DNA of 47,401 nt from Acidobacteria bacterium UBA2994 (GTDB taxonomy: Bacteria > Acidobacteriota > Vicinamibacteria > Vicinamibacterales > UBA8438): NCBI GenBank assembly GCA_002346545.1, contig DEAA01000042.1:41529-88929 (forward strand), read 5' to 3'. Positions 16,862 to 23,845 of this stretch are shown in pieces. Under the pieces are notes generated by a model. That model was not told the DNA's origin, made no database searches, and worked only from the letters and a program-made list of their open reading frames with translations. The position numbers and the translations under genes are program-made. How positions within the stretch are numbered: position 1 is the first letter of the stretch; every line of letters begins with the position of its first letter.

Positions 16862-18747
16862 GACAAGGCCTGATCGATCCAGGCGCTGAGGCGCGCCGGG
16901 TTGAGTTCCGGTGCAGGCACGACGTCGATCGCGCTGTCGTCCATCACCTCCGCAATCGACTGGGATGTTCGCCTGTGATGCGCCGACAGGCCGCCATCCT
17001 CGTCGAATAACAGCAGACTCGGTACGCGGTAGAAAGGCGCCAGCTGGGAAATATTGCCGAAGGTCCCGACATAGGCCCGGGCCCTTGCAATGACACGTGA
17101 GTGGAGACCGAGCTGATCTTCCGACTGCTCTGGTCCCGGCAACACCCGGATATTCCCCGTCGCCTCAAGCGATTCGGGCACGCCGGGAAACCCACCCGTG
17201 TCGACGACGACCACCGGCAGCCGCTGGCTGAGCTCCGAGAGCGCCAGGTTGATTAAATGACGGTGCGGGCGCGTATCGCCAAAGCAGCTGCTGAACCAGA
17301 AACTGGCCGCGATGTAGGGTCCCTCGGGTAGCCCGGCTCCATCAGGAGGTGGCGCGGGTTCGAAGCGTTCGTAGGCGCCATGCTCCTCCAACCAGCCGTG
17401 CGGCATGGTTGCGTTCCAGATCCGGTTACACACCCGGAAGATGAGTGAAGGGTGCAGCACCTCGGACTCGGTCCCGCCGAAGCGCGCCGACACCAGATCG
17501 AGCAGCTCTCGATCGAAGTCCGCCACCACCTTCTGTTTCCAGGAGCCGGTGGCCCGGACGCGCTGGCGGTTCCGGGTCAGGAAGCTGTCGAAATCCACGA
17601 GATCACAGACGTCGACATAGTGCGTTGCGATTCCCGCATACCAGTCGCCCACACGCCCGCGGGAGACCGCGATCACCGGCGCGGTGCGCTTACCAAAGCG
17701 CTGGCTCATCCAGGCCACGAACGGACGCCAGTACAAGAGCTCGAACCCGACGTCGGACAGGTAGGGCCCCACCACAATCGGCCGGGTGCTACGCCAGGCC
17801 TCGGCGATCCGCTCCTCAACCACTGGACCAATGCGCGAGCGCTCCAGACTACGCCGCGCCCTGGCGATAATCTCCGGCGGGCTGAGCATCCGGGACGAAT
17901 CGACGTCCCGTCCAGCTTCCGCCGCCTCGCGCACGAGCTGCTCGATCCGCTGCATCCGGTAGACAAAGTGGTCGAAGACGGGCACGACGCTCTCGAGCCC
18001 TCCCTCGAACAACGTCTCTCCCTCGTGCAGGATCGCCGCGTGCGCGATCCGGGTGGGAAGATTGGCGGTGCTACTGGCCAAGATCAAATTGGAACCGCGC
18101 TCAAGATGCTCGGTTGCCAGCGCCGCCACCTGCCTGGACACTCGGTCGCTCCCCGGCCTGGGCACGCCATCGAAGATCCGGACGTCGTGGGGCACGACCA
18201 AAGCGGAGGCGATCGAGAGGTAGCGGGTATCGCCCTTGTCGAGGTCGACGATCTTCAGGTCCCGTCTATCGGACAACCCCGTCAGTTCTAGCGCCCGCTC
18301 ACAGCAGGCGTCATGCACCGTCGGCTCGGCACCATGAATCCCGGTGGCCAGCTGGATGAACTCCCAGACTGTCAGGAATGGCACCATCCCCAACTTCCCG
18401 CCAGAGACCAGCCCTAACCGACCACGGAACTGGACATCTCCCGCGTCGGCGAGAAGCATGCCGGTCAACAGCTTCGCGATCGTGGTCTTCCCGGCTCCAG
18501 GCAGTCCGAGCACGAGGACGTTCTCGCCTTTCCGCACCGTGACCGAGAAGCGATCGATGGCCAGGAACTCCTCTCGACGCAAGCGCTCGATCGGACGACG
18601 CCCCGGTCGTAGGATATCCATGAAGGCATAGCGGCGGCCTTGTTCGAACGCGCGGCAGTACACCTTGCTCAACCCGCGGCATTCGAGCATGGGTGGCGCC
18701 GGAGCTAACTCGGCGATGGGTGCGGCCACTTGAGCGGACACGATCAA
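16858..18747 (-). CDS. Degenerate ABC-transporter ATPase fused to VVGPWLSEVGFE module
   Basis: A 629-residue protein. Residues about 20-255 are a KpsT/Wzt-type nucleotide-binding domain with an intact Walker A, GLPGAGKTT (81-89). The other ATPase motifs are eroded. The expected SSGM-type signature is DLDKGDTRYL (168-177); Walker B is VRIFDG with D193 kept but Gly194 in place of the catalytic Glu; the switch histidine region reads LASSTAN (223-229). Residues about 318-610 are the module shared with the genes at 8420 and 14186 (VVGPYLSDVGFELLYW, YVGTFGNISQLAPFY). The start is TTG at 18747, 7 bp after the permease stop; GTG at 18741 is an alternative. It probably pairs with the adjacent permease as a glycan exporter, but hydrolysis by a homodimer looks impaired. 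Confidence 0.85.
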   Translation of the reverse strand: MIVSAQVAAPIAELAPAPPMLECRGLSKVYCRAFEQGRRYAFMDILRPGRRPIERLRREEFLAIDRFSVTVRKGENVLVLGLPGAGKTTIAKLLTGMLLADAGDVQFRGRLGLVSGGKLGMVPFLTVWEFIQLATGIHGAEPTVHDACCERALELTGLSDRRDLKIVDLDKGDTRYLSIASALVVPHDVRIFDGVPRPGSDRVSRQVAALATEHLERGSNLILASSTANLPTRIAHAAILHEGETLFEGGLESVVPVFDHFVYRMQRIEQLVREAAEAGRDVDSSRMLSPPEIIARARRSLERSRIGPVVEERIAEAWRSTRPIVVGPYLSDVGFELLYWRPFVAWMSQRFGKRTAPVIAVSRGRVGDWYAGIATHYVDVCDLVDFDSFLTRNRQRVRATGSWKQKVVADFDRELLDLVSARFGGTESEVLHPSLIFRVCNRIWNATMPHGWLEEHGAYERFEPAPPPDGAGLPEGPYIAASFWFSSCFGDTRPHRHLINLALSELSQRLPVVVVDTGGFPGVPESLEATGNIRVLPGPEQSEDQLGLHSRVIARARAYVGTFGNISQLAPFYRVPSLLLFDEDGGLSAHHRRTSQSIAEVMDDSAIDVVPAPELNPARLSAWIDQALS

Positions 18748-18754
18748 ACGCGAC

Positions 18755-19501
18755 CTATCGTTGAGGCAGGCTCTGCACCGCGAGCGGTACGGCCCGGCGG
18801 TAATAGCGGAGCATCAACCCCGCCAGAACCACGAACACGCCGGCGCACACCAGAAACCATCCGTCCTGCGGGCCGACCCCGACGACCAACCATCCCCGGG
18901 GGATGTTGATGAGATAGGTTAGCGGGTTCCATCGGTTGATTACGGACAGGGCCCCTGACTCCGGCGCGGTGTAGATAATCGGCGCGGTCCACAACAACAG
19001 CGGGGATAGCAGCGGAAGCCCAAAACGGAAGTCAAGATACACAAAGGTCAAGGGTAGGAAGAACGCGCCGACGGTGAGTCCGCCCAACACAATGACCGGT
19101 AACGCGAGCAGACCGAGTGGCAGCGTGACCGGCGGCCAGGAGGTCGTCAGCGCATAGGCAATAACGAACAGCGCCCCGTAGAAGAACGCATTGAACACGA
19201 CCAGGCCCGCTCCCGCCGCGACCATGGCCTCGGGACGGAGCGGACCGTCGACACACGTACGTCGGAGACGTCTGGCGATCCACTGGGGAGAGATCACCGC
19301 GTCCCAGAACATCTGCCACATCAAGAACCCGCTGAGAGCGAAGAGCGCGTACTCAGCGGCGCTCATATCTCCGCCCAGACCGAAGGCGTTACCCACCAGG
19401 ATGAGCGGAGCCACGGCGAGTAGCGGACGCGCGAAAGCCCAGACGTACTTCAGGAAGGCCTGGCGATAGCGATAGCGGAAGTCACGCAGACAGAGCAGCA
19501 C
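18755..19501 (-). CDS. ABC-2 type polysaccharide export permease (KpsM/Wzm-like)
   Basis: A 248-residue integral membrane protein with about six predicted transmembrane segments. The N-terminal LCLRDFRYRYRQAFLKYVWAF followed by a hydrophobic stretch is the amphipathic entry of KpsM/Wzm/TagG permeases, and PLTYLINIPRGWLV near the C-terminus is another family feature. It forms the channel for exporting a lipid-linked polysaccharide, powered by the neighbouring ATPase. The GTG at 19501 is the only standard start. The frame is open upstream to a stop at 19580 with only non-standard codons, so a few N-terminal residues (RQVIRLGV) may be missed. It lies 59 bp after the upstream gene and 7 bp before the ATPase gene. 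Confidence 0.88.
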   Translation of the reverse strand: MLLCLRDFRYRYRQAFLKYVWAFARPLLAVAPLILVGNAFGLGGDMSAAEYALFALSGFLMWQMFWDAVISPQWIARRLRRTCVDGPLRPEAMVAAGAGLVVFNAFFYGALFVIAYALTTSWPPVTLPLGLLALPVIVLGGLTVGAFFLPLTFVYLDFRFGLPLLSPLLLWTAPIIYTAPESGALSVINRWNPLTYLINIPRGWLVVGVGPQDGWFLVCAGVFVVLAGLMLRYYRRAVPLAVQSLPQR

Positions 19502-19560
19502 CCCGAGCCGGATAACCTGACGGCCACTGGCCCGGGGGCCGCGAATCCGGAACCGCGTGC

Positions 19561-21090
19561 TCAGGACCGCCCTCCCTGCTCACAGCGACGCACTAGCGTT
19601 TCGCGGACCCACTGGGCAAGGCGGCGCCCGGCGCCCCCTTCGGGAAAGGCACAGCAGCGGCGAACCAGCGCCTGCCTTCCGACCCGATCGAGGCTCGGAT
19701 CACGGAGATAGGCGCCCATGACATCGATGAGCTCGGCCTCGCTCCACGCCACCTGCGCCGCTCCGGTTTCGATCACCGGCTGGTAGTGCTCGTACTCGTA
19801 GTACCTCCGAATCGACAGCGGAAGCGGCAACCCCACCTCGCTATCGAAACCGATGTTGACCACGGGCGTGTCGAAAAGCGCCGCCTCGATGGTCGTCGTC
19901 GAGGCGAAGTTGACCACGACGTCGCTATGGGCCAGGGTCGCCGCAAGCCGACCCCGCCCTCCGGCACCTGGCGTGAACGCGTCGAGTTCCGGCTGACCCA
20001 CGCCTCGTTCCAGCTGCTGGAACGGCTTCTCCACGAACACGCGTCTGCCATCCTGCAGCCCGTCATAATCGGCGAGCTGATCACGAGAGTGCACCCGCAC
20101 GAGCAGCTGTACCTCGGAGCCGAAACGCCCGTCCACCGCCGCAGCGGCAAGGAACCGGGCCACATTCGATGTCGTGGGATAGACTAGCTCCGGCGCAGTC
20201 GCGAGCGTGACAAGCGGCAGCGCCGGGTCCGCGCCGATCGAGGCAAAGAGCCGTTCGCGCGACGGAAACTCCGCTCCGGCGAAGTAGGTATCGAAGGGAA
20301 CCGCGCCGGTGACGCGCACCTGATCGGGGGTGAACTGGTGGTATCGGACCGCCTCGTCCCGCATCGACTCGTTCCACACCGCAAGGTGGTCTACCGGCCG
20401 CACCGTGTGATACTTCGATGACAGGTTGTCCCACCCGAGATCGATCCCCATTACTGGAATCTGTTGCTTGCGCGCCGCGTAGATCAGCGGTACTTCAGCC
20501 GCGAGAAAACCGGCGGTCGAGGTCACGACAAGATCCGGGCGATGTCGGTCCAGTAAACGGCCGCAGTCACTGAGGTCAGTGACCGCCTGCGCCAGACTAA
20601 ACCAACGTTGCCGCGACACCGGCAGCCGGCTGAGGACTCCTTTGAGCGCGATCATGGCTCGGCGCCCGGGCCACTGGTCCAACAACCGCGCCCGGTCTCG
20701 CTGGAGGCGAACGGCGCGCAACCTCGACTCGAGCAGGAATCGCTCGCTCAGAATCGACTCGACCACCCGCGACGCTGCTCCGCCACGAGGAAGAGGCAGG
20801 CTCTCTGCTTCGACCCCGACCTTCCGCAATTCCGTTGCCAGCTGCGTGTCGGCGACAAATGGCGATACCACTGTCACGCGAGGCGCATCGGGTGGGGCCA
20901 GCAGTGATTCGAAGAAGGGTCCACGCAGAAGATCCTCGACGTGATGGCCTCCCGGCACCGAGAGCAGGACCGCTCCCGGCCGCGTCGAGACACGCAACCC
21001 GGTACGGTCCGTATCGTCTGGGCCGACGTCTGGCCGACGCATTGGTGCCTCGCTGGGTCCTGGCCGCCCGGCGAGCTCTATCGCCGTCAT
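19561..21090 (-). CDS. Surface carbohydrate biosynthesis protein, GT-B-like
   Basis: A 509-residue protein, third member of the paralogous set with the genes at 11701 and 14186. Shared elements are DLGWDNLSSKYHTVRPVDHLAVWN, split as GWDNLSSK and HLAVWNESMRDEA, then VTGAVPFDTYF, LLVRVHSRDQ, VVNFASTTTIEAALFDTPVVN and a C-terminal helical tail. The arrangement is that of a GT-B transferase, with VHSRDQ and STTTIEAAL occupying the donor site of CDP-glycerol-type enzymes. The N-terminal 35 residues are extra. ATG at 21090 overlaps the phosphatase stop (ATGA). It directly precedes the exporter genes, so it could add a terminal or linker residue recognised by the transporter. That role is inferred only from position. 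Confidence 0.78.
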   Translation of the reverse strand: MTAIELAGRPGPSEAPMRRPDVGPDDTDRTGLRVSTRPGAVLLSVPGGHHVEDLLRGPFFESLLAPPDAPRVTVVSPFVADTQLATELRKVGVEAESLPLPRGGAASRVVESILSERFLLESRLRAVRLQRDRARLLDQWPGRRAMIALKGVLSRLPVSRQRWFSLAQAVTDLSDCGRLLDRHRPDLVVTSTAGFLAAEVPLIYAARKQQIPVMGIDLGWDNLSSKYHTVRPVDHLAVWNESMRDEAVRYHQFTPDQVRVTGAVPFDTYFAGAEFPSRERLFASIGADPALPLVTLATAPELVYPTTSNVARFLAAAAVDGRFGSEVQLLVRVHSRDQLADYDGLQDGRRVFVEKPFQQLERGVGQPELDAFTPGAGGRGRLAATLAHSDVVVNFASTTTIEAALFDTPVVNIGFDSEVGLPLPLSIRRYYEYEHYQPVIETGAAQVAWSEAELIDVMGAYLRDPSLDRVGRQALVRRCCAFPEGGAGRRLAQWVRETLVRRCEQGGRS

Positions 21091-21596
21091 CCGGCCGCCG
21101 ACTCCCGCGCCTCCACGATCAGATCACACACTTCACGGACAGCGCCCCGGCCTCCCGGGCGCACCGTCTCGAAGCGAGCGACCTTTCGCACCGCCTCGAA
21201 GGCGTCTGCAACGCAGATCCCCACACCGACCTGGCGTAGGCAATCGAGGTCGTTGATGTCGTTGCCGACATAGGCAACGTGACGAACGTCGAGTTGACGC
21301 TCCTCGAGTAGACGAGCGAGGGCGGCTCCCTTGCCGTCGCCCAGGCCTTGCTGACACTCGACGCCGAGCTTGCGGGCCCTCGCCGACACGACCGGATTGA
21401 CTTCGGTCGACAGGATAAGGCTGTCCACACCGAACCGTCGGATCGCGGCGAGCCCCAGACCGTCGGCCCGGGAACAGATCACGGACTCGCGGCCATCCTC
21501 GCTGACGATCACCCGGTTGTCGGTGAAGACACCGTCGAAATCGAACACCACGAGCCTCACCCCCCGCAGATGCTCAGGATGCAGCGGTTCGGCCAT
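21087..21596 (-). CDS. KdsC-type HAD phosphatase (probable nonulosonate/Kdo phosphatase)
   Basis: A 169-residue HAD hydrolase. FDFDGVFTDN (18-27) holds the nucleophile Asp19 and acid/base Asp21, with SRADGLGLA, LSTEVN, GLGDGKGAAL and VGNDINDLDCL completing the KdsC pattern. Enzymes of this group remove the phosphate from Kdo-8-phosphate or N-acylneuraminate-9-phosphate before CMP activation. That fits neuB and neuA at the far end of the operon and suggests a phosphorylated route. The frame is open to 21650, but the ATG at 21596 gives a family-like N-terminus with a GAGAG stretch about 13 bases upstream; GTG at 21608 is an alternative. It is the first gene of the left operon. Confidence 0.86.
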   Translation of the reverse strand: MAEPLHPEHLRGVRLVVFDFDGVFTDNRVIVSEDGRESVICSRADGLGLAAIRRFGVDSLILSTEVNPVVSARARKLGVECQQGLGDGKGAALARLLEERQLDVRHVAYVGNDINDLDCLRQVGVGICVADAFEAVRKVARFETVRPGGRGAVREVCDLIVEARESAAG

Positions 21597-21647
21597 CGTT
21601 TCGGTCACGACTCTCTGATGAATACAACTCCGCCCTCTCGGTCCCAA

Positions 21648-21667
21648 CACACCACTGCGATGGTGTG
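21648..21667 (-). other. Perfect 7-bp hairpin in the operon leader
   Basis: CACACCA, a 6-nt loop, then TGGTGTG, located 52-71 nt upstream of the phosphatase ATG on the minus-strand transcript. No T-run follows, so a simple intrinsic terminator is unlikely. It could be a pause or protein-binding structure in the leader. Confidence 0.4.
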
Positions 21668-21877
21668 CGAGCCGGACTCCGCCTCAGAGCCGCCTACTAC
21701 CGGCCAGCGATGACCGGCAACGCACCCGCATCTCGACCTGGCGTCGACCTACGCCTGTCCCTACCTGCCAACAGCGGTGAATCTCGAACGGCTGTCGGCG
21801 GATTGGACGCGCGGGAATGCCAGGGGAACACGCGTGGGTGATGAGATGCGGAGGCGATTAGGGCCCAGATCTTGAGG

Positions 21878-21906
21878 ATGTTACACTATGGTACGACCCC
21901 AGGCAA
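21878..21906 (-). promoter_or_regulatory. Candidate sigma-70-like promoter for the left operon
   Basis: On the minus strand, TTGCCT (21901-21906) and TAACAT (21878-21883) are separated by exactly 17 bp. Each matches four of six consensus bases. It lies about 280 bp before the phosphatase gene and is the best promoter-like match in the gap. A similar pair (TTGCCG, 17 bp, TACCAT) precedes the minus-strand gene at 23333. Host sigma preferences are unknown, so this is tentative. Confidence 0.4.
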
Positions 21907-21960
21907 CACAGGGGGCCGGCCAAAAGCGCCTTCGTCGGTTGTTTGACCTAAGCGATCAGA

Positions 21961-22920
21961 TTAGACGTCCACCAGCGGAAGCTTCGCCTGCTTGACGTAG
22001 GAGTAGACGTCCTCTTTCTTGGTCTGCATCCAAAGGTCGTAGCGCTTCATTAGATTGAAGGCGCGCTCCGGGGTGCAGGCCGGGATCGAAGGCGCCACAT
22101 CGTTCCGGAGGAAGAACGCATTAACCCCGTGCGGCTCGGTCGCCACCAGCCGGTAGCCCTTGGCGATGGCCAACTTGGCCAAGGCAGCCAACGAGGCCCC
22201 GTAGTAGACAAAGCGATAGTTGTGCCTGTCGAACTTAGGATCGTACGGGATGGTCACGGCCCGTTCGGCGCCAAACGCCGAGTTGTACTCCACCACCACG
22301 ACGCGGGCTGAACAGGCGGTTAGCGCCTCCCAGACCCAGTAGTCGTTCCCGTCGAGGTCGATGCTGAGAAAATCGACCTCACCAGCAAGCCCCGCGTCGG
22401 TCACCAACTGGTTCACATTCTCCCGCGTGATCCAGGCCGAGACCGCCTGCACCCGTGGGAACCGCCGTCCCACCTGGGCCATGTGGGCTTCACTCCCATC
22501 GACCATCAATCCGGTCCAGCCAAGCTCGCGCGCCAGACACGCCGAATTACCGCCGCTGAGTCCCGAGCCGATTTCTACGAACGTCCGGCTCTTGGCCCCG
22601 ATCTCGTCGAACAAAGCCAGGGTAATCCCGTCTTCCTCGTTCTGAGACTCAAGGCGATAGCGACGGGCCGTGAGCCGCTCAGGATACTCGAGCGCGTCGG
22701 CATCGAGGCGGAGCGCTCGAAGCACCGCATGGACGTCTGGTTCGAGATGCACGACCCGCTTGAAGATCTTGCTGACGGTCACGCCCATAGCCGCCTGCTG
22801 GTCTTCAAGCGCGGTCAAACGCTCGGCGACAGCAGCCAGTTCCTTGCGCTGTTGCCGAACCTCGTCGAGCAACTTCTTCTCGATACGCACCGCCTGCGCG
22901 GTCAGATCTTCGATGCTCAC
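21961..22920 (-). CDS. FkbM-like methyltransferase with N-terminal coiled coil (paralog 2)
   Basis: A 319-residue protein. Residues 1-50 form a strongly charged helix, IEKKLLDEVRQQRKEL and VAERLTALEDQQA, probably a coiled coil. The core repeats the motifs of the gene at 13263: SQNEEDGITLALF, FVEIGSGLSGGNSACL, GLMVDGSEA, FLSIDLDGNDYWVWEA, VVVVEYNSAFG and a C-terminal GVNAFFLRNDV. This is the FkbM-related fold, likely methylating a glycan hydroxyl. The start GTG at 22920 overlaps the stop of the small upstream gene (GTGA), so the two are coupled. The conserved GASLAALAKLA segment is also shared with the paralog. Acceptor unknown. Confidence 0.82.
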   Translation of the reverse strand: MSIEDLTAQAVRIEKKLLDEVRQQRKELAAVAERLTALEDQQAAMGVTVSKIFKRVVHLEPDVHAVLRALRLDADALEYPERLTARRYRLESQNEEDGITLALFDEIGAKSRTFVEIGSGLSGGNSACLARELGWTGLMVDGSEAHMAQVGRRFPRVQAVSAWITRENVNQLVTDAGLAGEVDFLSIDLDGNDYWVWEALTACSARVVVVEYNSAFGAERAVTIPYDPKFDRHNYRFVYYGASLAALAKLAIAKGYRLVATEPHGVNAFFLRNDVAPSIPACTPERAFNLMKRYDLWMQTKKEDVYSYVKQAKLPLVDV

Positions 22921-23333
22921 GTTGCGGTCCTGTCGAATGACCGCTCGAACACCGCCGCGGCCTGTTTGGCGTCACCGAGCTGCTGGGCCGACTCATCGAG
23001 GGCATCCAGCACTGCAGATGAGCGCTGCCGGAACGACGCGGCGACCAGCGCCAGATCCGAAATCAGGGCTCGGATGGCCACCTGCTCGGCAGGCATCACG
23101 TCACCCTGTTCCAGCCCTTGAACAAGCCGGGCGACGCGGTCGAGCAACACCTCGTGCTGCCGCTCCGCCAGATCTCGGAGGTCCGCGTCGCCGCCGTCGT
23201 TCCGTGACACCAGCGATGCTGTCTCGGCTGGCGCAGGGAAGACGTCGGCGATTTCTCGGCCACGCTCCCCCGTGGCCGATCTCCCTAACACACGTCTACG
23301 CGATGCGCTTGTTGTCACGATTCGATTCGACAC
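22917..23333 (-). CDS. Small helical protein of unknown function
   Basis: A 138-residue protein I do not recognise. The first 25 residues are basic and unstructured-looking; the rest is predicted helical, with charged heptad-like stretches such as LRDLAERQHEVLLDRVARL and VLDALDESAQQLGDAKQ. No signal peptide or membrane segment is visible. It is coupled by a GTGA overlap to the FkbM-like gene, whose own N-terminus is a coiled coil, so the two products may bind each other. It starts at GTG 23333, about 50 nt after a candidate promoter. Its divergent neighbour also encodes a coiled-coil protein. Confidence 0.65.
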   Translation of the reverse strand: MSNRIVTTSASRRRVLGRSATGERGREIADVFPAPAETASLVSRNDGGDADLRDLAERQHEVLLDRVARLVQGLEQGDVMPAEQVAIRALISDLALVAASFRQRSSAVLDALDESAQQLGDAKQAAAVFERSFDRTAT

Positions 23334-23368
23334 CCGTCCGCCACGGAGGTGACGCAGGCACTGGTGTA

Positions 23369-23397
23369 TTGCACCGAGGACGACACGGCAGTATGGT
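23369..23397 (+). promoter_or_regulatory. Candidate plus-strand promoter overlapping a divergent one
   Basis: TTGCAC (23369-23374) and TATGGT (23392-23397) are 17 bp apart. The -35 match is weak (three of six) and the -10 is four of six. Transcription would start near 23404, about 30 nt before the ATG at 23435. Its -10 box shares bases with the -10 box of the minus-strand promoter at 23393-23421. Confidence 0.3.
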
Positions 23398-23421
23398 AGG
23401 TCTTTGTTCGCCCTGCGGCAA
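23393..23421 (-). promoter_or_regulatory. Candidate minus-strand promoter for the 23333 gene
   Basis: On the minus strand, TTGCCG (23416-23421) and TACCAT (23393-23398) are 17 bp apart, four of six matches each. A start near 23386 would leave a leader of about 53 nt to the GTG at 23333. It overlaps the facing plus-strand -10 box, so RNA polymerase could occupy only one at a time. Confidence 0.38.
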
Positions 23422-23434
23422 CGAGCCCAACTGC

Positions 23435-23845
23435 ATGTCCCCTGGCATCCTCAGTCTCCTTGGTCTGGCCCGGCGTCAGGAGGTTCTCGACGCGCAGGAC
23501 CGAGCGACCGCCCAGAAGCAACACGCCGCCGCAATCGAGGTGCGCCTTTCGGCAAGCCAGCTCGACGCGGAAAAGTGGAAGTGGAAGAACGAACAGCTTG
23601 CCGCCGAGCTCAAGACGATCGCCAAGGAGCGAGACCGCTGGAAAAACAAGGCGGGAGAACGGAATAAGCTCGATGCCAAACTCGAACGTCTGACCCAAGC
23701 CGAGCAGAACGTCACACTCGCGCGAGGGCACCTGCTTGCAATGGAAACCAAGCTCGACGTCATCGAGGGCGCTCTGAATGTTCTTGACCGGCGGACCCGG
23801 CACCAAGACGAAGAACCAGCCGACCCCTCCTCGGACCGTGAGTAG
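23435..23845 (+). CDS. Coiled-coil protein of unknown function
   Basis: A 136-residue protein, almost entirely helical from residue 12 to 118. Charged heptad stretches include EKWKWKNEQLAAELKTIAK and LDAKLERLTQAEQNVTLA, and the acidic tail ends in EEPADPSSDRE. No membrane segment. The same frame is open far upstream to 22670, but that part is antisense to real minus-strand genes, so only the end is coding. I choose ATG 23435; ATG 23393 would add a CSPCGNEPNC stretch and sits inside the candidate promoter. Its stop overlaps the start of the following glycosyltransferase by 8 bases. It may be a scaffold or length-controlling partner for the glycosyltransferase, by analogy with coiled-coil chain regulators; this is inference. 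Confidence 0.7.
   Translation: MSPGILSLLGLARRQEVLDAQDRATAQKQHAAAIEVRLSASQLDAEKWKWKNEQLAAELKTIAKERDRWKNKAGERNKLDAKLERLTQAEQNVTLARGHLLAMETKLDVIEGALNVLDRRTRHQDEEPADPSSDRE

Larger units (their letters stand above)
21597..21960. other. Intergenic leader of the left operon (364 bp)
   Basis: The longest gene-free stretch in the window, between the stop of an FkbM-like gene and the start of the phosphatase, both on the minus strand. It holds a candidate promoter (21878-21906), a perfect hairpin (21648-21667) and a weaker inverted repeat around 21701-21720 on the minus strand. No convincing open frame or RNA gene is seen. From the candidate promoter the transcript would carry a leader of about 275 nt before an operon of at least 21 kb. 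Confidence 0.7.

Noticed and set aside
21697..21705. ops-like antitermination element (GGCCGGTAG)
   Set aside because: It has one extra base compared with the GGCGGTAG core and is short; mentioned only as part of the leader observation, not as a feature.
22670..23434. Long plus-strand open frame upstream of the coiled-coil gene
   Set aside because: It runs antisense to the FkbM-like and helical-protein genes, has arginine/serine-rich shadow composition, and only its last 136 codons make a believable protein.
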